Source: UBA6770 sp965660875 (GTDB taxonomy: Bacteria > Bacteroidota > Bacteroidia > Flavobacteriales_G > Salibacteraceae). Taken from it: a DNA stretch of 64,000 bases. Below the pieces are notes generated by a model, which was not told the DNA's origin, did not search any database, and saw nothing but the letters and a program-made list of their open reading frames with translations. Below, piece after piece: positions 6,801 to 15,968 of the stretch (the stretch's first letter is position 1; each line of letters opens with the position of its first letter). The stretch lies in assembly GCA_965660875.1 (NCBI GenBank), contig CBFIBQ010000016.1, forward strand, positions 1 to 64,000, written 5' to 3'. Position numbers and translations under genes: made by a program.

Positions 6801-9635
6801 TTAGTGCGCCGCTAACCAATTATCTCCAGTGCCGCTCTCAACCACAAGCGGAACAGAAAGTTTAAACGCATTGGACATTTTTTCTTCAATAATGGGCTTT
6901 AACTCTGTTAGTTCATTTTTTGGTACATCAAATACCAACTCATCGTGCACCTGCAGTAACATTTTAGCTTTGAAGTTACTGGTTTTCAAAAATGCATGAA
7001 TGTCCAACATGGCTAATTTTATTATGTCCGCCGCACTTCCTTGAATCGGTGCGTTAATTGCAATTCGCTCTGCTTGCGAACGCACGGTTCCATTCGCCGA
7101 GTTAATATCTCTAAGCGGTAAAACTCTTCCCAAAATGGTCTCACAATAGCCTTTTTCTCTCGCCAGTTCTATCGATTTATCCATATAGGACTTTACTTTA
7201 GAATATTTGGCAAAATAAGAGTCAATAATCTCTTTGGCTTCTGTTCGAGATATTCCTAAATTTTGCGCCAACCCGAAGGCTCCTTGGCCGTATGCAATTC
7301 CAAAGTTTACTGCCTTTGCCTTTGAGCGCATTTCTCTGGTTACCTCTTTCGAGTCCACGCCAAACACTTTAGCCGCTGTTGCAGCATGAATATCCTCACT
7401 ATTTTTAAAGGCTTCTATCATTCCCTCGTCTTCACTCAATGCGGCCATAATGCGCAGCTCCACTTGACTGTAATCCGATGCTAAAAGTGTGTGCTTATCA
7501 TCGCGTGGTATGAATGCTTTGCGTATTTCTCGACCGCGTTCAGTCCGTACGGGAATATTCTGCAGATTGGGCGCCTCAGAACTCAAACGCCCTGTTGCCG
7601 CAATTATTTGATTGTAGGTGGTGTGAATTCGGCCATCTTGGTGAAGCAACAGTGGAAGCGGGTCAACATAGGTGTTCCGCAACTTCAGGAGCTCCCTAAA
7701 ATCCAATATTTTATCTACAATTTCGTGATTGGGCGCATACTTCTTTAATATTTCTTCATTGGTTTGATACTGACCCGTTTTTGTCTTTTTGGGCTTTGCA
7801 TCAATCTTTAAATGATCGAACAACACCTCGCCTACTTGCTTTGGCGAAGCAATGTTAAAGTTCAATCCCGCTATGTCGTAAATTTCTGCTTCAGCGGACT
7901 GTGCATCTTTGAGCAGTTTTTCGGAAAGCTCTTTCAGACTCTCTTGATTCAGTCGGATGCCTTCCTCCTCCATATCTGCCAGCACTCCTAGAAGCGGCGA
8001 CTCAATTTCATAAAATAATTTGGCTAAACCAGCTTCCTCTAAAAGGGGCTCAAAAACGCGTTTTAAACGCAAGGTAATGTCGGCATCCTCACAAGCATAA
8101 TCTGAAATATCCTCCTGAGGTATGTCGCGCATAGATTTTTGGTTTTTACCCTTTGGCCCTATAAGCTCCGTAATGGGCACACACTTGTAGTTTAAAAAAA
8201 CTTCTGCCAAATAATCCATGCCGTGCTTTCGGGTATTGGGTTCAAGCACGTAGTGCGCCAACATAGTGTCAAAGAATGATCCTTTTACGCTAACACCATA
8301 CTTGCGTAAAACCAGGACATCGTATTTTAAGTTCTGACCAACTTTCTGAGTCTGCTCATTTTCAAGTATTGGCTTAAACTCTTCTATTATTTCTTGTGCC
8401 GCATCCTTTTTGTTGGGCACAGGAACGTAAAACGCCTCAAAGGCACTAATTGAAAAAGATATGCCTACCAATTCGGCCTTCAGTGGGTTAACCCCCGTAG
8501 TTTCCGTATCAAAGCAAATACTGTTTTGATGAGACAATACTTCTATCAATGATTTTCTTTTTTCAGCTGTGTCGGTGAAATGGTACTCGTGAAAACTCGA
8601 AGATAAATCACCACCTGAGGCACTTTGCTCTTCTTCCTCTTCCATTGTTTTTGACTCCGCAGGATTGCTATTTGAGCCTCCAAATAAATCCATTTGACCG
8701 CTAGCAGCTACCGCCGGTTTTGAACTGGACCCTGAACTAATAGAAATGGTTTCGCCCAACACTTTAGTTGCTATGTTTCTAAACTCCAGTTCGGTAAATA
8801 GGTCGCGAAGAAGGTCCTTGTCGGGCTCTTCCATAATTAACTTGTCGGGCTCAAAGTCCACCGGTGCATCCAATAAAATGGTGGCCAGTTTTTTAGAAAG
8901 AAAGGCTTGTTCCTTGTTCGCTTCCACTTTTTCTTTCATTTTACCCTTCAAGTCTTCGGTGTGTTCGTATAGCCCTTCCATGGAGCCGTATTGCTTAACC
9001 AGCTTAGCGGCCGTCTTTTGACCCACACCAGGTATTCCGGGAATATTGTCTACTGCATCGCCCCACATGCCCAAAATATCAATCACTTGTTCTGGGCGCT
9101 CTACGTCAAACTTCTCACAAACCTCGGGCACACCCCACACCTCTGGTGCGTTACCTCCGCGAGCCGGTTTGTACATAAAAATATTTTCGGAAACCAGTTG
9201 GCCAAAATCCTTATCGGGCGTCATCATGTATACGGTGTACCCTTCTTTTTCGGCTTTTTTAGCCAAACCACCAATCACATCATCCGCTTCGTACCCCGGA
9301 GATTCCAAAATTGGAATTCTGAACCCCTCAATAACTTTTCGTATGTAGGGTTCAGAAAGCTTTATATCCTCAGGTGTAGCGTCTCTATTTGCTTTATACT
9401 CCGAATATTCCTGTACACGGACATTCGGTGACTTGTGGTCAAATACAACCGATATGTGTGTCGGTTTTTCTCTGTTCAATAAATCCAACAAGGTATTGGT
9501 AAACCCAAAAATTGCCGATGTATTTAATCCTTTTGAGTTTACTCTTGGGTTCTTAATAAAAGCGTAATAAGCTCTAAAGATGAGTGCGTAGGCATCCAGT
9601 AGAAATAGTCGTTTGTCTCCGTCTTGATTTGTCAT
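6801..9635 (-). CDS. polA: DNA polymerase I
   Basis: The 944-residue product has all three Pol I domains. The 5'-3' exonuclease/flap domain covers residues 1-290, with FLLDAYALIFRAYYA and the helix-hairpin motif NIPGIPGVGQKTA at 197-209. The 3'-5' proofreading domain covers ~350-540 and has the intact FDTETTG motif (D376, E378), so proofreading is probably active. The polymerase domain at ~560-944 has motif A DYSQVELRIMA, motif B RSKAKAVNFGIAYG and motif C LQVHDELVFDV. An acidic, serine-rich linker (~300-345) joins the first two domains. The reading frame extends 88 codons further upstream, but homology starts at TNQDGDKRLFLLDAY, so I place the start at the ATG at 9635. This leaves room for the divergent glycosyltransferase promoter. 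It acts in Okazaki-fragment processing and repair synthesis. Confidence 0.97.
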   Translation of the reverse strand: MTNQDGDKRLFLLDAYALIFRAYYAFIKNPRVNSKGLNTSAIFGFTNTLLDLLNREKPTHISVVFDHKSPNVRVQEYSEYKANRDATPEDIKLSEPYIRKVIEGFRIPILESPGYEADDVIGGLAKKAEKEGYTVYMMTPDKDFGQLVSENIFMYKPARGGNAPEVWGVPEVCEKFDVERPEQVIDILGMWGDAVDNIPGIPGVGQKTAAKLVKQYGSMEGLYEHTEDLKGKMKEKVEANKEQAFLSKKLATILLDAPVDFEPDKLIMEEPDKDLLRDLFTELEFRNIATKVLGETISISSGSSSKPAVAASGQMDLFGGSNSNPAESKTMEEEEEQSASGGDLSSSFHEYHFTDTAEKRKSLIEVLSHQNSICFDTETTGVNPLKAELVGISFSISAFEAFYVPVPNKKDAAQEIIEEFKPILENEQTQKVGQNLKYDVLVLRKYGVSVKGSFFDTMLAHYVLEPNTRKHGMDYLAEVFLNYKCVPITELIGPKGKNQKSMRDIPQEDISDYACEDADITLRLKRVFEPLLEEAGLAKLFYEIESPLLGVLADMEEEGIRLNQESLKELSEKLLKDAQSAEAEIYDIAGLNFNIASPKQVGEVLFDHLKIDAKPKKTKTGQYQTNEEILKKYAPNHEIVDKILDFRELLKLRNTYVDPLPLLLHQDGRIHTTYNQIIAATGRLSSEAPNLQNIPVRTERGREIRKAFIPRDDKHTLLASDYSQVELRIMAALSEDEGMIEAFKNSEDIHAATAAKVFGVDSKEVTREMRSKAKAVNFGIAYGQGAFGLAQNLGISRTEAKEIIDSYFAKYSKVKSYMDKSIELAREKGYCETILGRVLPLRDINSANGTVRSQAERIAINAPIQGSAADIIKLAMLDIHAFLKTSNFKAKMLLQVHDELVFDVPKNELTELKPIIEEKMSNAFKLSVPLVVESGTGDNWLAAH

Positions 9636-9729
9636 GTCTTTGATTTGTGGGCATCGAAAATACAGAAATTGCCCCAACAACAATTTATACTTACGCTCTT
9701 TTAAAATTATAGAATTATTATTGCAGAAC

Positions 9730-10449
9730 ATGGCTGTTGATTTTAAAACCTTAAGCATCGTTATTCCCGCATACAACGAGGGAAAAACTATCCATTTAAT
9801 CTTGGATAAGGTTAAAAGCACCCAGCTCATTGGGGGCATCAAAAAAGAAGTCATAATTGTTGACGATTGCTCAACGGACAACACTGCTGAAAAAATCAAA
9901 AGCTATAGTTCCAGTAACCCCGACCTAGGCATCAACTACTTTTTACAAGATAAAAATCGAGGAAAGGGTGCCGCGTTGCATCGGGGTATTAAAGAAGCTA
10001 GTGGGGATTATCTCATTATTCAGGATGCCGATTTAGAGTACGACCCCAATGAGTACAACTTATTGATTCGGCCAGTACTTGATGGTTTTGCAGATGTGGT
10101 TTATGGGTCTCGTTTTATGGGGGGTAACCCACACCGCATATTGTTCTTTTGGCACAGCTTAGGAAATCAGTTTCTCACCTTCCTATCCAATATGTTCAAT
10201 AACCTGAACTTAACCGACATGGAAACTTGCTACAAGCTGTTTAATGCGCAGTTGATTAAAGGTATTGCATTGAAAGAAAACCGCTTTGGGTTTGAACCAG
10301 AAGTTACTGCAAAAATTTCGAAAATACCCGGCGTTCGCATCTACGAAGTGGGAATTAGCTATTACGGCCGAACCTATGCGGAAGGAAAAAAAATTAATTG
10401 GAAGGATGGTTTTCGAGCGCTTTACTGTATTTTGAAATACGGTATTTAA
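9730..10449 (+). CDS. Family 2 glycosyltransferase, dolichol/polyprenyl-phosphate mannose-synthase type
   Basis: The 239-residue product is a single GT-A domain. It starts with the nucleotide-sugar site LSIVIPAYNEGKTI, continues with VIIVDDCSTDNT and the QDADLEYDPNEY segment (the DxD metal-binding region, here QDADLEYD), then YGSRFMGG and the acceptor-side METCYKLF. This is the pattern of soluble polyprenyl-phosphate mannosyl- or glucosyltransferases, which move a sugar from GDP- or UDP-sugar to a lipid phosphate carrier. No membrane anchor follows the catalytic domain. Such lipid-linked sugars feed GT-C membrane transferases, and several lie in this window, but a direct link is inference. 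The frame is open 32 codons further upstream into polA; I chose the ATG just before the conserved core. Confidence 0.88.
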   Translation: MAVDFKTLSIVIPAYNEGKTIHLILDKVKSTQLIGGIKKEVIIVDDCSTDNTAEKIKSYSSSNPDLGINYFLQDKNRGKGAALHRGIKEASGDYLIIQDADLEYDPNEYNLLIRPVLDGFADVVYGSRFMGGNPHRILFFWHSLGNQFLTFLSNMFNNLNLTDMETCYKLFNAQLIKGIALKENRFGFEPEVTAKISKIPGVRIYEVGISYYGRTYAEGKKINWKDGFRALYCILKYGI

Positions 10450-10499
10450 CCTATACAAATACCTCAACAGCACTATATTCCTCAATCAATATTTACTCT

Positions 10500-10507
10500 T
10501 ATATTTG
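10500..10507 (+). promoter_or_regulatory. Bacteroidota -7 promoter element (TATATTTG)
   Basis: TATATTTG fits the Bacteroidota sigma-A -7 consensus TAnnTTTG, 27 bases before the lipoprotein start codon. No perfect TTG -33 box is present; TTC at 10478-10480 has roughly suitable spacing. Confidence 0.5.
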
Positions 10508-10534
10508 GGACTTAAATTTTAAAATTTTTATACC

Positions 10535-11323
10535 ATGAGAAAAGTATTAATGGGGTTGGCAGTATCCTCAATGATTTTAACTGCCTGTAATCCAGAACCA
10601 GAAGTTAGTATGACGGTTCCTGCTACAGCTAATGTAGGAGAAAACGTAGCAATGACTAACGGTTCTGATGCTAAGAAAACTTACAATGTGAACTGGAGTT
10701 TTGGTGACGGCGGAACAGCTTCAACTTGGGATGCAAACCACGTATACGATGAGGCGGGTACTTATACTGTAACCATGACTGCTACAAACAAGAAAGGTAA
10801 TATGGCTACAAGTGCTACACAAGTTATCACTGTATCTGATGGTGGCGAAAGTGCACTAGAAGACAAAATGATTGCCGATCAGGTAGCTACCGATGAATGG
10901 TGGACCAAAGCTGAAGGTTCTTGGAAGTTTGCCTCTGGTAGTGTAAACTATGTAGCTTGTATTAATACAGGAAACTCTTCTAGCTTTCCAAGTAATGCGG
11001 CTTTAGCTTCTAAGATAATGTTCACTATCAATGGAAATGGCAACGCTGATACATACATGATGAACCAGTATGGACAAAAAATGGACTGGGGCTTCAATTA
11101 TGTTGACGATACCCACGTTGATGTATGGGGTTTTGATATGCCTTACACTGCAACAACTGGTAGTAACCGTCATGCCTCTATTGGTATGCCTTCAGGTATC
11201 TATACCTACACGAATACAGGTACGTCAATGACTTTGACCAGAATTACTTATTCTGAAGACGATGATGGTACAAAGTATTGTGAAGATAAAACTACTTTCA
11301 CTTATACACTAACTAAGCAATAA
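10535..11323 (+). CDS. PKD-domain lipoprotein
   Basis: The 262-residue product begins with a lipoprotein signal: a hydrophobic stretch and lipobox LTAC, with Cys18 as the acylated residue. Residues ~21-105 are one PKD domain, with the diagnostic WSFGDGG and HVYDEAGTYTVTMTATN. Residues ~110-262 are a separate beta-rich domain with a WWTKAEGSWKFASG segment and many aromatic and threonine residues. This type of region is common in Bacteroidota surface lipoproteins, but I cannot name the family. It should be exported by Sec, lipidated and held in the outer membrane or at the surface, perhaps binding carbohydrate or protein. It is a single-gene unit, with its own promoter element upstream and a strong terminator downstream. 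Confidence 0.82.
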   Translation: MRKVLMGLAVSSMILTACNPEPEVSMTVPATANVGENVAMTNGSDAKKTYNVNWSFGDGGTASTWDANHVYDEAGTYTVTMTATNKKGNMATSATQVITVSDGGESALEDKMIADQVATDEWWTKAEGSWKFASGSVNYVACINTGNSSSFPSNAALASKIMFTINGNGNADTYMMNQYGQKMDWGFNYVDDTHVDVWGFDMPYTATTGSNRHASIGMPSGIYTYTNTGTSMTLTRITYSEDDDGTKYCEDKTTFTYTLTKQ

Positions 11324-11340
11324 GCACAAGTTTATTAAAT

Positions 11341-11379
11341 AAAAAAAGCCTTCTTGAGTTTTCAAGAAGGCTTTTTTTT
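11341..11379. terminator. Strong bidirectional intrinsic terminator
   Basis: A 12-bp GC-containing stem, AAGCCTTCTTGA against TCAAGAAGGCTT, has a 4-nt loop. It is flanked by a run of A on the left and a run of T on the right. It can end both the plus-strand lipoprotein gene and the minus-strand CoA-transferase operon that converges on it. Confidence 0.88.
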
Positions 11380-11395
11380 GTGCTATTTTTTAGTC

Positions 11396-12055
11396 CTAAA
11401 ACTGCATTTCTGGAACTTCTCCCTCAACAATCAGTTTACCCTCAGTTGCTGTTTGAATCTCTTCAACACTTACTCCCGGTGCGCGTTCAAGAAGCTTAAA
11501 CCCACCTTCTGGCACAATTTCAAGGACGGCTAGGTTGGTAACTACCTTTTTTACGCAACCCACTCCTGTTAAGGGTAGCGAACACTCTTTTAACAGCTTT
11601 GACTCGCCTTTTTTATTGGTGTGCATCATTGCTACAATAATATTCTCTGCAGAAGCTACTAAATCCATAGCGCCACCCATTCCCTTTACCATCCGGCCTG
11701 GTATTTTCCAATTGGCAATGTCTCCATTTTCAGCAACCTCCATAGCTCCCAATATGGTTAAATGTACGTGCTGTCCTCTAATCATAGCAAATGAAGTAGC
11801 AGAATCAAAAATTACCGCTCCTTTTTCTAGAGTTACAGTCTGTTTTCCAGCATTAATTAAGTCTGCATCTTCTTCCCCGTCAATAGGAAAGGGTCCCATT
11901 CCCAAAAGGCCGTTTTCACTCTGAAACTCTACTTCTATACCCTCGGGGATGTAGTTAGCCACTAGGGTTGGAATACCTATGCCTAAGTTTACATATTGTT
12001 TGTCTTGTACCTCGCGCGCAATTCTTTGCGCAATCTGTTCTTTTCCTAAACTCAT
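11396..12055 (-). CDS. scoB: Succinyl-CoA:3-ketoacid CoA-transferase subunit B
   Basis: The 219-residue product matches the usual length of the beta subunit of 3-oxoacid CoA-transferases. It begins with the conserved QIAQRIAREVQDKQYVNLGIGIPTLV. The SENG motif at 46-49 contains Glu47, the residue that forms the glutamyl-CoA thioester. GKQTVTLEKGA, GQHVHLTILGAMEV and GMGGAMDLV are all typical. With subunit A it transfers CoA from succinyl-CoA to acetoacetate, or to a related 3-oxoacid, in ketone-body or branched-chain degradation. The A subunit gene is 3.1 kb upstream on the same strand, separated by two membrane glycosyltransferase genes. The gap to the preceding gene is only 24 nt, so co-transcription is likely. 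Confidence 0.95.
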   Translation of the reverse strand: MSLGKEQIAQRIAREVQDKQYVNLGIGIPTLVANYIPEGIEVEFQSENGLLGMGPFPIDGEEDADLINAGKQTVTLEKGAVIFDSATSFAMIRGQHVHLTILGAMEVAENGDIANWKIPGRMVKGMGGAMDLVASAENIIVAMMHTNKKGESKLLKECSLPLTGVGCVKKVVTNLAVLEIVPEGGFKLLERAPGVSVEEIQTATEGKLIVEGEVPEMQF

Positions 12056-12079
12056 TTTTTTACCTCCTTAACTTGGATA

Positions 12080-13609
12080 CTAATTTAATTCGAATAAATG
12101 AATATTACCATAACTCGCCAACGTGTCTTGACAATATAGTTTTTTGTTTTTCTCTAAGCCAAAACCTTCACTGTGCACCAACAAATATTTGATACCCATT
12201 TTTTTAGCTTTATTAATATAGGCGCTATCAACCTTATGTTGATACAAATTGGTTAGCCCTTTTCTGTTCATAAAATACAAACTGACATTTGGAGAGGGAT
12301 CGAAAACACTTAAAACCGGTGTGGATTTATCTACCCCGTTCTTTGTTAACCACGCATCAACATCAATTAACGTCCTGTCTGTTTTATTGTAATAATTCCA
12401 CGTGTTAGTTCGGTTTTCAACGATGCGCTGAGTAGCCGAAACATTTTGCGCTATAAATGGCAGTACAATTGCTAAGGTGAGCAGCTTAACATAAGCCGCT
12501 GGCTTTGTTTGCAAAAAGGCGCTTACAACAAAGGAAATGCATAAAGGAACCATACCGTATAGGCTAATGATATAGTAGTCGTGGTTTTTGAAACGTTCGT
12601 AAAAAAGCAATACAAACAGTACCGTAATTAAGGCAAAAACCACCACGGGCAAGGTCTCTTTTATTAGCTTCTTTGACCACAGTATGGCAGCTGCAAAAAA
12701 TGGAACAGTTAACAGCCAATGCGACTTATACGCAAAAAGCTCATAATACCATAATTCCATAAATGATGCTTGCACGCCGGCAATTTGCTCAGCGGTTAAC
12801 GACCAATACGGCACAGTTCCCAATAAAAAATAAACGTTGTTTGTTTGGCTGTTGTACCATGCAGCATATTGAACCCAAAAGAAGGTGGCTACAAATGGGA
12901 ACGACCAAGGAATTAAGGATTTTACCGTTTCAACCCAGTTGCTTCTATTGATGGTCAGAAGGGTGATGCTTAATAATGACAACAACAAAATAGCTGCAGA
13001 AACCTTGGTTAATATGGCTAAGGTAAATACTAAAATAGCGAGCGTTTTGTGCGTGTTTCGACCATACCTTCGCCATTGTTCAAATAAATACAACCCTACA
13101 AAAGAAAGCGCCAAAGCAACGGTATCTGGCAAAAAACCAACTCCGTAATAAACCAATATAGGTGGAGTAAAACAAAAAACAGTGAACGCAAGTGAAAAGG
13201 CGGTGCTGGTCGTCTTAATGTAAAACCATTGAAACAAAAAATAAAAGCCAATAAACAATAGGCCCCACCACCACCAACGAAAAAACGAATTAGAAAACCC
13301 AGCTACTTGATAGGTTTTTCCGACTAAAAAATACCATATCGGAAACTCTCCAACGGCTTGACCTGAACCCTCAAACATATTATGCATTTCGGGCTTTAAA
13401 AAGGGTAGGTCGTATTGCGCATAGTTTTGAGCTATTGACGCGCCATCGCATTTTCTCCAGAGGTGCGTGCCCTCCGGAAACCGATCCATGTTTTCAAAGT
13501 ACCCGTACGAGGCACTCTGCCAAACAAAAATGACAAGAAACAACACATCTCGGATGACACGGTGTGGTTTATCAAATTCGAGCACCCGAGTTATAAATGC
13601 ATTTATCAT
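12080..13609 (-). CDS. GT-C-type integral membrane glycosyltransferase (ArnT/PMT-like)
   Basis: The 509-residue product has about 10-11 hydrophobic segments and, between the first two, a long polar loop with FENMDRFPEGTHLWRKCDGASIAQNY. Its acidic residues fit the catalytic loop of GT-C transferases that use polyprenyl-phosphate sugars. A short soluble tail of ~120 residues follows the last membrane segment. The expected activity is transfer of a sugar from a lipid carrier on the periplasmic side of the inner membrane; the acceptor is unknown. Its start overlaps the stop of the upstream membrane gene by 4 nt (ATGA), so the two are translationally coupled and may act together. The assignment rests on topology and the loop, not on a strong signature. 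Confidence 0.7.
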   Translation of the reverse strand: MINAFITRVLEFDKPHRVIRDVLFLVIFVWQSASYGYFENMDRFPEGTHLWRKCDGASIAQNYAQYDLPFLKPEMHNMFEGSGQAVGEFPIWYFLVGKTYQVAGFSNSFFRWWWWGLLFIGFYFLFQWFYIKTTSTAFSLAFTVFCFTPPILVYYGVGFLPDTVALALSFVGLYLFEQWRRYGRNTHKTLAILVFTLAILTKVSAAILLLSLLSITLLTINRSNWVETVKSLIPWSFPFVATFFWVQYAAWYNSQTNNVYFLLGTVPYWSLTAEQIAGVQASFMELWYYELFAYKSHWLLTVPFFAAAILWSKKLIKETLPVVVFALITVLFVLLFYERFKNHDYYIISLYGMVPLCISFVVSAFLQTKPAAYVKLLTLAIVLPFIAQNVSATQRIVENRTNTWNYYNKTDRTLIDVDAWLTKNGVDKSTPVLSVFDPSPNVSLYFMNRKGLTNLYQHKVDSAYINKAKKMGIKYLLVHSEGFGLEKNKKLYCQDTLASYGNIHLFELN

Positions 13610-15204
13610 AACCCCGACTTCTTTTGTTGGAATATACGTGTATCAAACTCAAAAACACGAAACACGTCAAAGGACTCCAGTAAGGTAATAGGCACTTTTT
13701 TATCTTGAACAAAAATGTATGTAGTATTTTTTTCAAAAACTACATTTTTCATGTTTTTTGACCCTTTACGCAACACCATAACCCCTTTATCAGCTATGGC
13801 CCCATCATAAAACCCGTGCAGCCCATCAAAAGACGGCTTCTCGTTCATAATTTTAAAAAAAAGAAAATAAATTGCCTTGCTCTTTACCCCTGACATCAAT
13901 GCGTAATTGTAGCTTTCTGCCCAACCAAAAAAATCCAAAACTAGGGGTGTGTTTGGTGTTAAATAACGATTCGTTTTATCCAACAACACCTCAACTTTAT
14001 TATCTACAAGCCTTGGAACGGGTTTCATAAACTCTTGGGTTTCATACCTATTCTCCGACAAGGCCGTTCTTAAAAAATCATTTGGAATTAAATGCTCAAC
14101 GTAAGGCGTAGCTTTGATAAAAAAAGAATTGAACAATAATGGAAACATTAGGGATACACCAATTAATCCAGCTACAGTAGATTTAGAAAACTCCTTGCAT
14201 ACAGAGCCTATTATCGGTACTAACAACAGTAATAAACTGATTGAAAAGCGTTGCTTTAAAAGAAGCGTACCCTCAAAAGCTTTAAAAATATATACCCCCA
14301 ACACTATAAAAAAGGGAACGGCCCAAATCAACGTGTTTTTACTGATTTTTTCTTTAATGGCTTTGTAAAAAAACATCCCAAAGAGAGGAACTGCCAGCCC
14401 AAAGGGAAGCAACAATGCCAATGACTGTGGAAAGAAAACAAGGCGCTTTAGTTGAGTTAGAGAAGATAGTTCTTCATTTACACCAGCTCTTACTGTGTTA
14501 AAATAGGTGGCATAGTCCACGGAATACAGAATGTTTCCGTGCTGTATATAGTTTCCTACCATCCATAAGAGCGGGAATATCATTGCAGTAGACCAAAAAA
14601 CAGGCAATAACTTCCATTTTCTATAAAGAAAAATCACCAAAGAAAACACAGCTATCAACAGCCACGCTTCGTAGCGCATTCCAGCGGCAATAGTTATCAT
14701 TAAACCCGAGAATAGTAACGGTATAACAGGTTTGGTGCTTTTTTCTGAGAGACTCTCTGCTAAAAGCCACATAGACATTGCCGCAAAAAATGCATAAGGA
14801 ACACCAGCCAAAGGTTGTAGGCTGTTTCTGAATACAAGTGGGCTAAAAACGAAAAAAACAGAACATAACACCGCCACTTTAGAATTGAATACCAGTTGAG
14901 TAAACCTATAAATTGGAAATGCAGTTAACGCTCCAAATAATGCAGTTAAATACATTGGCCCCAGCACACGGTCTTCGAAAATAACAATGGCAAAAGCAGT
15001 AAAATAAAAATGAAAGGGCGCCCATACGCCCTCATAAAACCACTTAGGGTCACTTATCCACTGTTCGGCAATAAAAATTCTCGATACTGCATCGGCATCA
15101 ACAATATCTGCCGACCCAATACAAAATAAACGCGCAATGAACGCAGCTAAAACAATAAGCCACGGTGCGGTAAGTTGCAGTTTCGTGGCCAGAGCCTTAT
15201 CCAT
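13606..15204 (-). CDS. GT-C-type integral membrane glycosyltransferase (GT39/GT83-like)
   Basis: The 532-residue product starts with a transmembrane helix followed by IGSADIVDADAVSRIFIAEQW. This aspartate-rich first loop is typical of GT-C enzymes, whose catalytic Asp lies just after helix 1. About 11 further hydrophobic segments follow, then a C-terminal soluble domain of ~150 residues. It likely transfers a sugar from a polyprenyl-phosphate donor in the periplasm. It overlaps subunit A of the CoA-transferase by 8 nt at its start and the next membrane gene by 4 nt at its end, so all three are probably made from one message. There is no biochemical reason for a ketoacid CoA-transferase operon to contain these enzymes. 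The overlaps argue the arrangement is old and stable rather than a recent insertion. Confidence 0.7.
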   Translation of the reverse strand: MDKALATKLQLTAPWLIVLAAFIARLFCIGSADIVDADAVSRIFIAEQWISDPKWFYEGVWAPFHFYFTAFAIVIFEDRVLGPMYLTALFGALTAFPIYRFTQLVFNSKVAVLCSVFFVFSPLVFRNSLQPLAGVPYAFFAAMSMWLLAESLSEKSTKPVIPLLFSGLMITIAAGMRYEAWLLIAVFSLVIFLYRKWKLLPVFWSTAMIFPLLWMVGNYIQHGNILYSVDYATYFNTVRAGVNEELSSLTQLKRLVFFPQSLALLLPFGLAVPLFGMFFYKAIKEKISKNTLIWAVPFFIVLGVYIFKAFEGTLLLKQRFSISLLLLLVPIIGSVCKEFSKSTVAGLIGVSLMFPLLFNSFFIKATPYVEHLIPNDFLRTALSENRYETQEFMKPVPRLVDNKVEVLLDKTNRYLTPNTPLVLDFFGWAESYNYALMSGVKSKAIYFLFFKIMNEKPSFDGLHGFYDGAIADKGVMVLRKGSKNMKNVVFEKNTTYIFVQDKKVPITLLESFDVFRVFEFDTRIFQQKKSGL

Positions 15205-15901
15205 TCTGACGCACCGTGCGTTGCTCTATCCTTTTTTCGTAATTAGTTCCTTCAAATATGCGTTGAACGAATATTCCAGGAGTGTGGATGTGGTTTGGGT
15301 CAAGCTCTCCTACTGGAACCAACTCCTCTACCTCCGCAACAGTAATCTTTCCCGCCATAGCCATTAGCGGATTAAAGTTTCTTGCCGTTGCTTTGTAAAT
15401 TAAGTTTCCTGCTGTATCCCCTTTCCAGGCTTTTACAAAGGAAAAATCTGCAGTTAACGCCGATTCTAAAATGTGTGGTTTTCCATTAAACTCCCTTACC
15501 TCTTTGCCTTCACCAACCTCAGTGCCATAGCCAGCTGGTGTAAAAAATGCAGGCACACCTGCTCCACCTGCTCGACAGCGCTCGGCCAAAGATCCTTGAG
15601 GAATTAAGTCCACCTCTAGCTCACCGCTTAACATTTGACGCTCAAACTCATCGTTTTCACCCACATAGGATGAAATCATTTTTTTAATTTGATGGTTTTG
15701 AAGCAATAGTCCTAGGCCAAAATCATCAACCCCGGCATTATTAGAAATACAAGTTACTCCTTTCACTCTTCTTTTCACCAGCTCGTTGATTGCATTTTCT
15801 GGTATGCCACAGAGCCCAAAACCGCCCAACATGAACGTCATGTTATCTTCCACTCCTTCTAACGCAGCTTGCACATTAGCCACAACTTTATTCATTGCCA
15901 T
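15197..15901 (-). CDS. scoA: Succinyl-CoA:3-ketoacid CoA-transferase subunit A
   Basis: Translated from the ATG at 15901, the product is 234 residues. It has the conserved MTFMLGGFGLCGIPENAI (oxyanion/CoA-site GGFG...GIPE) near residue 23, SNNAGVDDFGLGLLL, SYVGENDEFERQMLSGELEVDLIPQGSLAERCRAGGAGVPAFFTPAGYGT and HILESALTADFSFVKAWKGDTAGNLIYKATARNFNPLMAMAG. All are hallmarks of the alpha subunit. The frame is open for 44 more codons upstream into the penicillin-binding-protein gene, but those residues do not resemble the family. ATG at 15895 is an equally good start. Stop and next start overlap (ATGGATAA). With scoB it forms the heteromeric enzyme. Confidence 0.95.
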   Translation of the reverse strand: MAMNKVVANVQAALEGVEDNMTFMLGGFGLCGIPENAINELVKRRVKGVTCISNNAGVDDFGLGLLLQNHQIKKMISSYVGENDEFERQMLSGELEVDLIPQGSLAERCRAGGAGVPAFFTPAGYGTEVGEGKEVREFNGKPHILESALTADFSFVKAWKGDTAGNLIYKATARNFNPLMAMAGKITVAEVEELVPVGELDPNHIHTPGIFVQRIFEGTNYEKRIEQRTVRQNG

Positions 15902-15968
15902 AGTAACTGAATTTTTGCTTCTCAAAGGTAAGCATTGAAATAAATAGTCGGCAGGTATTTTCTGTAGA

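Noticed and set aside
9636..9899. N-terminal extension of polA up to 9899
   Set aside because: The extra 88 residues do not resemble Pol I, and the conserved N-terminus begins at the ATG at 9635. The extension overlaps the divergent glycosyltransferase gene and its likely promoter.
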